Shown here: piece by piece, positions 44,101 through 51,599 of the stretch
Layout: each line of letters begins with the position of its first letter
How positions within the stretch are numbered: position 1 is the first letter of the stretch
Assembly: GCA_023512835.1 (NCBI GenBank)
Contig: CM042085.1
Coordinates: forward strand, 6,672,062 to 6,736,061
Length of the DNA: 64,000 nucleotides
Direction: 5' to 3'
Source of the DNA: Taxillus chinensis
Lineage: Eukaryota; Streptophyta; Magnoliopsida; Santalales; Loranthaceae
Notes under the pieces: generated by a model
What the model was told of the DNA's origin: nothing
What the model saw: only the letters and a program-made list of their open reading frames with translations
The model's database searches: none
Program-made: the position numbers and the translations under genes

Positions 44101-45000
44101 TCCTGCCATCAACAAAACAAAATATGAAATATGCATTGATTTTAGGTTTCTAAATGATAGCGGAGCGACCCCAGTTTATTGGGATTAAGGTTTGTTGGTT
44201 TGGCTTGGTTTGGTTATCAATGATAGCTGAGGTTTCCACTGCATGCACCAGCTAGGAAATGCCAATACCTGAGTAACAAAATAGAGGTCTACACAGCTAT
44301 ACGATTTTCCGGTTTCTTGATCCTCCAAAGAAGACTGCACATAACAAACAGAATCACCAATTTTTTTTGTAAGTAAATCAAATTTTATTAGATGAAAAAT
44401 TGCAAAGAAGAACCGCGCGAATACAAGCAAAGCAGAATGACCAATTAGTTCCACGTGTGACTAAAGACCTGGCAATTTAAACAGCTCAATCTATAATGAA
44501 TAAAAACAATAAAGAAGCTCGAGTGTAGAGCATTTTCTCCAACATCAAATTTACATTACTTAGTTTTCCTGGGAAATCAGCATAGGTTCTGAGCACAATT
44601 TCCATGAGATTAGGGTTGACTGATCACTGATTAGCTCCACATGTAACCAGAGAACTCGTAGTTTAACCAGTTTCGCGAATATAGGCCTGGCTAACCTCTG
44701 TGGGGAATTTCGAATATAAGCAGTAAAGCAGCTCAAGTACATCCGCAGGTAGCATTTTCTCGGGAATCGAAACTTCTTTTCTTTGGTTTTCGTGGGAAAT
44801 CAATGTAAAAGATAAGGAAATTTTGCAGGAAAGTAGGGATTACTCACGGAAGCACAGGTGAGCAGCCATCCGAGGCGCTTTTCACCGTCGCAGAAGAGAT
44901 CAAAACCGAGCTTGGATTCGAGTTCTTCTTGGGCGCTTCGGACGGACGACTTCGGCTTCATGGGGTTTGTGAAATCTCTCCTTTTTCCCTGTCCATCCAT
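5943..45000 (-). CDS. POL2: DNA polymerase epsilon catalytic subunit, 49 exons
   Basis: Leading-strand replicative DNA polymerase with proofreading 3'-5' exonuclease, acting in the nucleus; embryo-essential in Arabidopsis. Exons, 5' to 3': 45000-44848, 44334-44269, 44102-44043, 43955-43860, 42884-42724, 42521-42433, 42348-42131, 41446-41360, 41276-41142, 40389-40267, 39342-39259, 38891-38727, 38576-38400, 37179-37066, 36571-36467, 34983-34865, 34774-34636, 34565-34471, 34265-34160, 34069-33990, 33894-33718, 33488-33401, 33248-33168, 33072-32929, 30637-30542, 30446-30246, 28777-28723, 28635-28493, 28420-27996, 26723-26576, 26498-26301, 26187-26113, 24433-24243, 23509-23329, 23255-23191, 20731-20599, 20538-20437, 20348-20265, 19901-19827, 17004-16945, 16866-16622, 16546-16498, 12602-12442, 12365-12299, 8645-8502, 8387-8217, 8117-7911, 6990-6884, 6303-5943. 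Every junction is GT-AG and in phase; the total is 6,606 nt (2,201 aa), close to the roughly 2,160-2,290 aa of plant and human homologues. All catalytic motifs are intact, so the gene looks functional despite its 39-kb span. Start chosen at [10 protein letters not shown], directly before the conserved EELESKLGF. Confidence 0.96.
8757..11220 (+). mobile_element. Degenerate Ty1-copia retrotransposon, antisense in POL2 intron 44
   Basis: Broken reverse transcriptase/RNase H coding pieces lie on the plus strand: [20 protein letters not shown] near 9790-9855, [14 protein letters not shown] near 9880, [11 protein letters not shown] near 9985, a VYEDDII remnant of the YVDD box near 10220, and [13 protein letters not shown] near 10430. 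Many stops and frameshifts make it dead. A shared 22-bp stretch, AGAGTGACA-CTTAATTAGT, at about 8756 and 11082 suggests degenerate LTRs, so the outer limits are approximate. A polypurine-like CTTGAGGAG precedes the right copy. Confidence 0.7.
11112..11168. repeat. (CT)n(AT)n microsatellite
   Basis: About nine CT repeats run directly into about nineteen AT repeats, in POL2 intron 44. Confidence 0.9.
11506..11930 (+). repeat. Dispersed repeat, inverted copy at 32.36-32.78 kb
   Basis: About 425 bp here match the reverse complement of 32355-32782, with roughly one difference in every 5-10 bases. Both run from TGTCATATTTTTCAG to about GGTTCCTT-GAT. No coding domain is recognised. Both copies are in POL2 introns (44 and 24). 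Confidence 0.65.
13020..13830 (+). mobile_element. Ty1-copia reverse transcriptase fragment
   Basis: Out-of-frame pieces of the copia RT C-terminal part: a QA--DHTLF-like segment near 13075, [18 protein letters not shown] residues near 13125-13160 (YVDD box region), and [20 protein letters not shown] near 13495-13555. Interrupted by stops. A related fragment lies at 53.2-54.5 kb in CYP71 (compare 13441-13540 with 53811-53900). Confidence 0.7.
13950..14400 (-). mobile_element. Ty1-copia 3' end, minus strand
   Basis: Read on the minus strand, the end of the RNase H region is followed at about 14204-14226 by CACCAGCTTGAGGGGAGTGT, the typical copia polypurine tract and 3' LTR start. The LTR would extend down to about 13950. 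This is the only copia piece in the POL2 introns that shares the gene's orientation. Confidence 0.55.
15600..15960 (+). mobile_element. Ty1-copia RT-RNase H fragment
   Basis: Carries a [17 protein letters not shown] segment and [14 protein letters not shown] (about 15620-15745), characteristic of the copia RT-RNase H junction. A GGNLVTW then E-FR segment in another frame (about 15812-15865) matches RNase H. Degenerate. Confidence 0.7.
17135..17375 (+). repeat. 5' LTR of the copia element
   Basis: 241 bp; starts TGTAGAAA and ends TTTCTAAA (expected TTTCTACA with one substitution), directly before the primer binding site. Confidence 0.82.
19526..19756 (+). repeat. 3' LTR of the copia element
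   Basis: 231 bp; the first base pair is mutated (GGTAGAAA for TGTAGAAA) and it ends TTTCTACA. Shares the GGTGGTCTGATATACCAGCC block with the 5' LTR. Confidence 0.82.
20732..23190 (-). other. POL2: POL2 intron 35 (2.5 kb)
   Basis: Contains a short fold-back at 21157-21291, a GC-richer island at about 21750-22250 with repeated GCAGCGA-like words, and a 45-bp block at about 22690 shared with intron 24. No coding region is recognised. Confidence 0.75.
21157..21291. repeat. Fold-back (nested inverted repeats)
   Basis: Outer arms CATTTCATG (21157-21165) and CATGAAATG (21283-21291), inner arms AAAGTTGCAT (21198-21207) and ATGCAACTTT (21270-21279), all perfect and nested symmetrically. Could be a small MITE remnant. 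Confidence 0.55.
24434..26112 (-). other. POL2: POL2 intron 32 with copia gag fragment
   Basis: Apart from the gag-like piece at 24950-25420 nothing is recognised. The 25390-25450 stretch contains a short local direct repeat (TGTTAAACGAAGAGAG twice). Confidence 0.6.
24950..25420 (+). mobile_element. Ty1-copia gag fragment
   Basis: Plus strand, antisense to POL2. The start resembles copia Gag, with a [16 protein letters not shown] segment (near 25000-25040, partly out of frame) followed by [15 protein letters not shown] (about 25046-25090). It then degenerates. A CTTTCAATAGCACAGGTTTGCTTCT block occurs twice (near 25180 and 25325), an internal duplication. Confidence 0.5.
28778..30245 (-). other. 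POL2: POL2 intron 26 (1.5 kb) with AT satellite-like repeats
   Basis: The 29855-30125 part is made of diverged TTATTCGAATATT-type words. The 29170-29560 part is less AT-rich and not identified; it may be an LTR fragment. Confidence 0.55.
29855..30125. repeat. Diverged tandem TTCGAATA-type repeats
   Basis: Palindromic TTCGAA or near variants recur at roughly 25-50-bp intervals together with ATATTTATATT words, suggesting a degenerate satellite or fold-back-rich repeat. Confidence 0.45.
30638..32928 (-). other. POL2: POL2 intron 24 (2.3 kb)
   Basis: Contains the inverted copy of the 11.5-kb repeat (32355-32782) and, right beside it, a 45-bp block shared with intron 35. The 31.5-32.3 kb part has low-copy-looking sequence with GTCGACC words and no recognisable domain. 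Confidence 0.6.
32355..32782 (-). repeat. Dispersed repeat, inverted copy of 11.5 kb
   Basis: Reverse complement of 11506-11930 over about 425 bp, with scattered substitutions and small indels. Confidence 0.65.
34968..35795. repeat. 293-bp tandem duplication in intron 15, including exon 16 acceptor
   Basis: Copy A is 34968-35260. Copy B starts at 35261, is interrupted after 35294, and resumes at about 35580-35795. Copy B therefore carries a second version of the exon 16 acceptor and the first 16 exon bases (one substitution). The interrupting segment is listed separately. Confidence 0.78.
35295..35579 (-). mobile_element. LINE-like retroposon tail interrupting the duplication
   Basis: On the minus strand this 285-bp segment ends with CTCAATAAAATTTATC and then a run of seven A, a LINE 3'-end signature also seen at 44363-44432. 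It interrupts copy B of the intron 15 duplication, so it inserted after that duplication. No coding domain is seen. Confidence 0.5.
37180..38399 (-). other. POL2: POL2 intron 13 (1.2 kb)
   Basis: AT-rich; I see no gene, repeat or element in it. Confidence 0.6.
39560..39840. repeat. Possible solo LTR-like fragment in POL2 intron 10
   Basis: Contains a promoter-like TATAAATAGATG (about 39768) followed by a leader-like stretch, and repeated TGTAGGAAA words. The rest of intron 10 (39343-40266) is plain AT-rich sequence. Boundaries and class are uncertain. Confidence 0.3.
44162..44218 (+). mobile_element. 57-bp 5'-truncated retroposon tail with 9-bp target duplication
   Basis: Lies in POL2 intron 2 between two copies of AATGATAGC (44153-44161 and 44219-44227). 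The insert has GACCCCAGTTTATTGGGATT followed by TTGGTTTGG-type repeats, like the 3' ends of plant RTE-type LINEs and their SINE partners. Confidence 0.62.
44363..44432 (-). mobile_element. 5'-truncated LINE tail with 14-bp target duplication
   Basis: About 70 bp in POL2 intron 1, flanked by CAGAATCACCAATT (44349-44362) and CAGAATGACCAATT (44433-44446; one mismatch). On the minus strand the insert reads TAATAAAATTTGATTTAC and ends in an A run: an L1-type 3' tail in the same sense as POL2. Its poly(A) end is about 27 bp from the exon 2 acceptor. Confidence 0.7.
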
Positions 45001-45111
45001 GGCTGGTGCTTGGATCTGTGGTGTTGAGCCTTCTGGCTTTGAGGGTTTGGATCTACAGAGATTGGGGTTTCTGTAAACCCTCCTCGCTGGGTCGTCAAAA
45101 ACAAAAAAACA

Positions 45112-45119
45112 TTTCCCGC
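45112..45119 (+). promoter_or_regulatory. E2F-type site TTTCCCGC
   Basis: Perfect match to the E2F consensus TTTSSCGC, 112 bp upstream of the POL2 start. E2F sites of this kind drive S-phase expression of plant replication genes, which suits a replicative polymerase. Confidence 0.7.
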
Positions 45120-45189
45120 GCTCTTGTTGATATTTGTTTTTTTTTTTGTTTTTTTGTTTTTTTGGTTGTTTTTGAGTCAACATCAAACC

Positions 45190-45229
45190 GGCCCAAAACG
45201 GCCCAGTACAACGGCAATGGATCTGGGCT
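45190..45229 (+). promoter_or_regulatory. Site II (GGCCCA/TGGGCT) cluster
   Basis: GGCCCA at 45190-45195 and 45200-45205, and TGGGCT at 45224-45229. Such elements are typical of plant ribosomal-protein and proliferation-linked promoters. Their midway position allows them to serve both genes. Confidence 0.6.
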
Positions 45230-45277
45230 GGTATTCAGATGGACACTCTCGCAGAACACACACACTGTCTCTCTCTC

Positions 45278-45287
45278 TATATATAAA
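45278..45287 (+). promoter_or_regulatory. RPP2: TATA box of RPP2
   Basis: TATATATAAA preceded by a CT tract, about 30-45 bp before the pyrimidine-rich leader that begins near 45310. An AACCCTAG telobox-like motif follows at about 45322, another common ribosomal-protein promoter element. Confidence 0.65.
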
Positions 45288-45499
45288 GGTCCCGCCTCTG
45301 TTTTTATGTACCTCTCCTCCGAACCCTAGAGCCGCATCGTCTTCGTCGTCTCTGCCGATCCAAAATTCCCAGGTATCTCTCTTTCTACGACAACTTGTTT
45401 GTTTGATTTTTCTTCCCCCTACCCCTACGAGTTATGCGTAACCATAACCATCGGGTTGGATTCGGTTTTTGATTAATGCTATTAAAATTGTGATCAGAT

Positions 45500-46408
45500 A
45501 TGAAGGTTATCGCTGCGTACTTGTTGGCTCTTCTGGGCGGAAACACATGTCCCTCCGCTACTGATATCAAGAAGATCCTCGGATCAGGTTCCTTTTTTGT
45601 CTCTCCTTGTCTCTTCGGTGTTTTTTAAATGCATTATATACGGCATCTTATGTTGTTGAGTCTTTTCCGAGTGTCTTCGGCTGTCTATGTTTTTTCTTAG
45701 TTTGAGTTTTTTAGCCTCGGAAAATCATCTGCATATCGAGGGTCTCGTTGTATTCGCGATTCGTGATTGGTATTGTTCGTCTGTTCACAAATAATAAATT
45801 AGCCCAGACATACAAGACATGCCATTATATCAAAACCTGCTTGTGATCAGCTATTCTCAATAATAGCTGAACCTCCTTATAGCTCAATGAGAGGTTCTGT
45901 ATGTGTTGTCTGAATTTTAAATGAACATTGGACAACTTCTATCCTGCTTTCAAGTCTACCACCTTAATGTTTTGAAATTGGGTTTTGTCTTCTTATCCAA
46001 GGTTTGAAATAATCACTATGTGCTTACTAGAAGTATTTTTTTTCCGAGTGTAGTTGGAGCCGAGGCTGAAGATGATATGATTGAGCTCCTCATGTCCCAA
46101 GTTAAAGGAAAAGACATCACCGAGCTGATTGCATCTGGGAGGGAGAAGTTGGCTTCCGTTCCCGCTGGTGGCGGTGGTGGTGTTGCTGTAGCTGCTGCAG
46201 CTGGTACTGCTGCAGCTCCTGCTGCTGCTGAGGCTAAGAAAGAGGAGAAAGTGGAGGAGAAAGAGGAAGAATCCGATGATGTAAGTTTTATAAATAAAAT
46301 GTATTATTTATGTATTTATGTTGCATTGTTGCTATTTGGGTACGTTGTATTGATTTTGATGTGTTCCAAACTTTTTTGCAGGATATGGGTTTCAGTCTTT
46401 TCGATTAG
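45500..46408 (+). CDS. RPP2: 60S acidic ribosomal protein P2
   Basis: Coding exons 45500-45587, 46054-46280 and 46382-46408 join in frame to 113 aa, the usual P2 length. The N-terminal dimerisation part ([15 protein letters not shown], then [10 protein letters not shown]) is followed by [20 protein letters not shown], an Ala/Gly hinge, an acidic Lys/Glu tail and the invariant C terminus [10 protein letters not shown]. That tail recruits elongation factors to the ribosomal stalk, where P1/P2 dimers sit on P0. A leader intron (about 45372-45497) ends just before the ATG, as is common in plant ribosomal genes. The gene is transcribed away from POL2. The Ala/Gly hinge is coded by GCT/GGT-rich codons. 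Nothing looks damaged. Confidence 0.95.
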
Positions 46409-47150
46409 TGAGTTGCTGTGCTATGGTTCCTGGTTTTGAAGTTGTTTTTTTTTTTTTGGCCATTGCAGGCTCAGTTGTAGCTTAAATTAAATGTTGTTAG
46501 TACTTTACATGGCGCCGAATTGTGGTTTTTTCGACGTTTGATTCCCAAAGTAGTACCCCTGATTGGTTTATATTTGAATCTGGTGGTGGTGTTGATTTTA
46601 TCGAGAAACTTTGTGCCTGACACCTTGTTATTTTTTGGTTCAAGTTCAAATTAGTTAGTTGAATCAAAATTTCCACGGGGCTAACTCGATCGCCAATTTG
46701 CACCATTCACTCGTCAATTTTCCCTTGCATTGTAAGCTTCTGCCCAATTTTCTCTCTGATAAAGTGATATTGTATGCTTATATGCTGTCTTCGCATTAAA
46801 ACCGGGATTTTTAGTAAAGAAAATAGCACTTTGGCCATCATACCCAATCTGCCCTCCTTAAGCTCTGTACATAATATGCCTATCCAAAATCACTTATTCA
46901 GCAAGTAGGTAAAACTGTAAAATACATATATTCATCTTCAGTGGAGGATGAATCACTCTATGTTTAAGGAATGTGCCCTTAAGCTTTCCATGCCAACATA
47001 GCATAACGCGAACTACGATGTTCCACGAAGATAATGAAACCCTTGGTTGCAAGTGGCAGGTTAAGAAAAAAAACTATAGATAGAGGATAAAATGGAATAA
47101 AGCTCAATTAGTTGCGTAAGTATATTTGCATGTAGGAGTAGTCTACAACG
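46409..47150. other. RPP2 3' region and spacer
   Basis: The first 200-300 bp are probably the RPP2 3' untranslated region. Nothing else is recognised. Confidence 0.4.
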
Positions 47151-47375
47151 CTCGTGTTGCAAAATTAAATTGCACAAGGCTTATTTTATCTTTTGCAACT
47201 GCATACAACTTGGAGGTATATAGGAATGGATGTTAAGACAACATTTCTCCATGGTAATTTGGTGGAGATATACATAAAGGATCAGGAAGGATTTATGGTC
47301 AAAGGAAAAGAAGATTTTGTCTGTAAAGTAAATAAGTCATTATATGGCTCGAATAAATCTCTGATGCAACGTTAG
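47150..47375 (+). mobile_element. Ty1-copia reverse transcriptase fragment
   Basis: The open frame at 47193-47375 carries the copia RT signature GMDVKTTFLHGNLVEIYI with E-GF and CKVNKSLYG, then stops. Only the 5' part of RT is present. Confidence 0.75.
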
Positions 47376-47449
47376 CCTTGTTTTCTACATTTCATTGCTT
47401 GTACCTTGTTACGCCATCCTTGTTGTCTAAAACTTGTTCCTTTTCTCTT

Positions 47450-48120
47450 TTGGAACATGCATGTACACTCCTAGATGTGAATAACTGGGGTTTACGAAGA
47501 ACTTTTATCTTCCTCTCAACTTGATTTTCAACCAAAGCTTTGAATAATGCACAGACCTTATCGAAGACCTTAGCTTTGTTCTGTAAAAAATAAATTTATA
47601 CATATCTTGAAAAATCATCGGTAAACGTAAAATGGTACCTTGATTTTCCAAAAGATAACCAAAGACATCACTATGTATAAGGTCCAGAACATTATCTCCT
47701 CCCGGGGCTGAAAACAAACTCTGCTCTGTTTTCCATAAAGTCAGTGCTCACAGAACTCAAATCCCATGGATTCATCTAGAATTCCATGAATCATTTTCTT
47801 AGACTTAAGAGATTAACCCTTTTTCACTGATATGCCCCAGTCTCTTATGTCATACATAGCATAGAAGTATTAAAATCTTCAATGGTTGTTTTTCCTGAAA
47901 TATATCCACCATTGATTGGACTTTTGGAATTGTATTCCCCAAAAGCTTGTATAATGAACCACTACGATACCCACGGGTTATAACCATAGATTCACAAGAC
48001 AATCTGCTATTACCTTTATCACAACTGAAGATAACACCTGCATCAGTCGTTACACACACAGATAGAAGATTTCTATTCAATTCAGGAATATGCATCGCAT
48101 CAGGAAGGCTCTTGATCATC
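47450..48120 (-). mobile_element. Ty1-copia protease-integrase fragment, minus strand
   Basis: On the minus strand: IPELNRNLLSV and VITRGYRSGSLYKL (pre-integrase segment, about 47945-48095), then LGHISEKG, LYGKQSR and LDLIHSDVFG (integrase start, about 47670-47850), with frameshifts. It faces the RT fragment next to it, so the two come from different insertions or a rearrangement. Confidence 0.72.
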
Positions 48121-49128
48121 CCATTTTCAATCTCGAATTTTCAAAACAACTCGCGATTAAGGCTCAAACATTTGGGTAGGATTTACACCAAAATGAATGT
48201 GGGTTTAAAGAATGCCTATGGGCTAAAGATATTTTATGTCATGCGAAGCAACACAAACTAAAACAAGTAACCGATTATTAGCCCTTTAAGGTTTTTGAAA
48301 GAAAGAAAAATTAGGGTTTTTATGTGGATCAACAAGTAAAGTCCTAACTCTTACTCTATCTCATCATGACCAGATAAATTCATCATTTTGCGAGTTACTC
48401 TTGTTCCTGGACAAAAATAGTTCCACATAAATCTGTTTATTTTAGGTGTTGAGCCAACCACATATCCTTGTTCATCAATAGCTATCAAAAAGCTACATGG
48501 TAGAACAACCATGTTTTGAAAAGGAAAACAAGCCTTTATTTTAAAGAATTATTTGAGTAAGGTAACTTCCTTTGTCTCTCCCTCACATATTATCTTTCAA
48601 ATATGGGATGGTTTCTACCTGGGTTTCCATGACTAAAGTGGTGAATAGTTTAATGGTAAAAATTTCAAGGCTTATGGATGCTTAAAATCACATAAATTAC
48701 ATGTGTTTACCAGACAAGATTACTCATTTGATAAACATTAACAAGGGCTTAGAAAATTGTAACAACACTCAATGAAAATTTAAGCTTTATTCAAAATTTC
48801 TTGAGCTAGTCTTTGTGATATTGGTATAATATTCTCAAACGGCACTAGGGTGAATTTGATACTAAATTTTCTATTTTTTTATTATCTCATTAATTTTTTT
48901 TTTTTTTTTTTTTTTTTTGTTGGGGGGTTTTGGTTTTTTTTTTTTTTTTTAAATAATTATCACCATATTATCCCTTCAAAAAAAGATTTTGGTTTGGGAT
49001 GTAATAAAAAGAGTGTTTACCAATATTACATATAAACTCTTTTTGTTGTTGGATCCTATCAAGGTCCTCCTTGGTGAGGAGTCCATGACCATCTCGCGTT
49101 CTTCATCGGAAGACGACACTCATCGTGC
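48121..49128. other. Spacer with long T tracts
   Basis: No gene is recognised. Long T runs broken by a G-rich patch at about 48893-48950 suggest an old poly(A) tail or assembly-prone sequence. Part of 48150-48550 may belong to the copia piece above. Confidence 0.35.
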
Positions 49129-49585
49129 CCGAGAATTAGGGATGACAACGGGTGTCAGGATTCGAAGGTCAAGATCGGGTAATGAAGGTGACCCGGGTCA
49201 CACAAACTTCACGGGTGAAGTTCAAGCGGGGAAGGACAATTGGAGCTCGCAAGTCACACATGAGGCCGAGTTTTCTGACTCATTAAAGGGATTGGCGGCC
49301 AACTCTAATGGGTTCTGATTCCTCCGGCCCCCTCTCCAGGGTATTTAAGCCCAAGCAAAATTATTAAAACGCCACCATTGAAGTAACAAATGTGTCCTTG
49401 AAGATGTCGAGGGAGCCCTCGGGACAGTGGCCTTTAATTAGACCGCCGTGCCAACCCTCCCGGCCGACTTTGGGGGGGGTTATCTCATCGAGGCGGGCTA
49501 AGTGACAGGGGCAGAGACTTAAAAGGAAGGAAGTCGGGAAAGGATAGGGTTCGGGTAATGGGCGGGATTAGAATTGTCATCCCTA
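49129..49585. mobile_element. hAT-like MITE with target-site duplication
   Basis: Terminal inverted repeats ATTAGGGATGACAA (49135-49148) and TTGTCATCCCTAAT (49574-49587) are perfect over 14 bp. The flanks carry ATCGTGC at 49122-49128 and 49586-49592, a 7-bp direct repeat with the next base differing, as expected for an 8-bp hAT-type duplication. Seven extra bases sit between the left duplication and the inverted repeat. The 450-bp interior is much more GC-rich than its surroundings and has no transposase, so the element is non-autonomous. Confidence 0.7.
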
Positions 49586-49689
49586 ATCGTGCTTAGTATC
49601 TTATTAATTCTAACCAAATCACAATTAAACTTGACCAAATTATTTAACCAATGAAATGCTATCACATCAAATGTATGGGAAAGCTTACA

Positions 49690-50020
49690 AAAAGGGACTA
49701 ATAAATTTAAGATTTTCTCCTTTAAAAATATATGTTTCAAGATGTTACAGGTCAAAATTCCATCATTTATAAAAATGTTTATTTTTATATGAAAAAAATC
49801 TCACCCTATTATTTAAAAAAGAAAAAAATTATAAAAACGATTTTTCCAAACTTCGCTTATTAATCTAACATAAATTATTGACACCAATTAAAAAAAGGGC
49901 TAAAAATAATTTTAAAAATATATGTTTCAAGATGTTACAGAAATTCCATATTTATAAAAAGGATTTTAAGAAAATCAATTTTAAAATTTAAAGGCGATTT
50001 TTCCAAATTCGCTTTAATAA
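49690..50020. repeat. Diverged tandem duplication, about 190-bp unit
   Basis: TTTAAAAATATATGTTTCAA followed by GATGTTACAG occurs at 49721 and 49911. In both copies CGATTTTTCCAAA-TTCGCTT follows at 120 and 80 bp, so the second unit has lost some sequence. Confidence 0.6.
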
Positions 50021-50704
50021 ATGCTTTGGGGTACAAGTTTCCCAAGCACGTGTCCTTGCCATATTGTTTTAAATAAATTTTATTATATTTTATTTTAAAA
50101 TAATATGTGAATGGAATTAAATTAATTAAATTATAATTATTGCATTTTCTTTTGTCAACATGCATCACATTACTTTTCTAGCTTATAATTAATTTGAAAT
50201 AAGCATATATAATATACCATAAAAAATTGATTAAAGGATTATATTAAATTTATAACTCTTAATTGATCTTAGTTTTTTTAAAATAGTTTGTGAAAAGTTT
50301 AATCAGGATGTTAATATAGTATTTGAAACAAAAATTAACTTTATTCAAATTGTTCAACCTATTAAATCATTTTTATAAACTTTATGTAAGAATGATATAT
50401 TTTCATACTAACAATAATAACAATGACAAAGTGGTTTTTTTACAAAATAATGGTATTTGTGAATTGTTTTTTGAAACGGTGCTATGTTGATTGTATGACC
50501 TGAAAATTTTCTACCCGGTGATCTATCATATATTTCAAATTGGTCCTGCAAATTCAACTTGACGACGCGCAAAATATTTCCTAAATTTTGCCAATACTGT
50601 GTTACCAAATGGATGTATTTGATGTATTAAATTTTGGAACGTACAATGAGAAATCAAACTCGAAAGGGTGGTACAACCGATTTATTTTATTTTATTTTTG
50701 GGAA

Positions 50705-50718
50705 GGGGGGGGGGGGGG
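50705..50718. repeat. G14 homopolymer
   Basis: Fourteen consecutive G on the plus strand, next to TTTTATTTTATTTT. Length should be treated as uncertain. Confidence 0.85.
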
Positions 50719-51599
50719 AGTCAATAAAGAACGGAAAAAAAAAAGAATAAGACTACAAATATTTTAATTAAATTCACTAATGAGATTCAATTACAACATA
50801 ATTATTACTCCACCTCAGATAAATTACACCCTATATCCTGCATAGGAGCAGTGTTCACTTGTTCGGAACAAACAAATTCCAGGACCTATCATAACATAGG
50901 ATCAGATTTTTCTGAACGTAGCACTAGGCTGGGACAGAAAAAGGGCATCTCTTTATAATTCTCCTCTGTTTTCTATGAAAGAACATTTTCCTTCATTCTC
51001 TCTCGAGTTCTCAGAGAAAGCCGAAAAGCACTGTAAAGAGCAATCATAGGGGATTAGCAAGAGTAATGGATCCATCAAGTAAATATCCAAGGCTCAACAG
51101 ATGCATTCAATCATTATCCAACTACGCGCGGAAAACTGTAGTGTGTAACTATTCAAACAAATTAAGCTGGAAATCCATTTAGGACCAATGAAATAAAAAT
51201 CATTTTGATCTCATATTTGTTTCTATAAATAACAACCATCCAGCTATTAAATTTTGTTGCAGAGAATGATGCTGAAAATACACCCAATGATGGAACTTAA
51301 TACTTTTAACGCACTATTCATTCCGCAATGCCATTGCGGTAGTATTATGTTTGGGATGCTAGGCTGCATGGGGGTTTCCTTGTGAAGTATGATCCTCAAA
51401 ATCTCATTTTACAATAAGGCAATATGTTAGTTTGTATAAAGGAAACACATATTAAATTATTGAAAGTAAGAAAATCTCAACGAATGTTTGCTGGCCCAAA
51501 TAAATTACATAGCACACGTACTTGATGCAAAATTCATTGCCACCAATGTCCACCGATGAGGATAGTAGCCATTGATCTCCACTTGACAATTGAAAGCTT

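Larger units (their letters stand above)
38727..45000 (-). other. POL2: POL2 exons 1-12: N-terminal and exonuclease domain
   Basis: Exon 1 carries the plant N-terminal block [12 protein letters not shown] and GWLL. Exons 5-7 hold the NTD ([22 protein letters not shown]). Exo I is [13 protein letters not shown] in exon 7 (catalytic Asp and Glu), Exo II is YNGDFFDWP in exon 9, and Exo III is [11 protein letters not shown] in exon 12. The presence of all acidic residues predicts active proofreading. Confidence 0.93.
45001..45329. promoter_or_regulatory. Divergent promoter between POL2 and RPP2
   Basis: The POL2 start codon (45000) and the probable RPP2 leader (about 45330) lie roughly 330 bp apart, facing away from each other. 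The interval holds an E2F site near POL2, and GGCCCA motifs and a TATA box near RPP2. No other gene lies between them. Confidence 0.75.
49593..51599. other. Spacer and CYP71 3' region
   Basis: Holds a diverged tandem duplication (49690-50020) and a G14 run at 50705-50718. The last 100 to several hundred bases before 51600 are probably the CYP71 3' untranslated region. No gene is recognised. Confidence 0.45.

Noticed and set aside
45006..45441. Plus-strand 105-107-codon frames in the promoter and leader
   Set aside because: They cross the POL2 exon 1 complement, poly-T and the P2 leader, and have no protein-like composition.
46020..46439. 139-codon frame over RPP2 exon 2 as a complete gene
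   Set aside because: It reads into both flanking introns; the spliced form gives the canonical P2 ends.
48850..49035. Phe/Gly-rich 61-codon frame
   Set aside because: Translation of T and G homopolymers.
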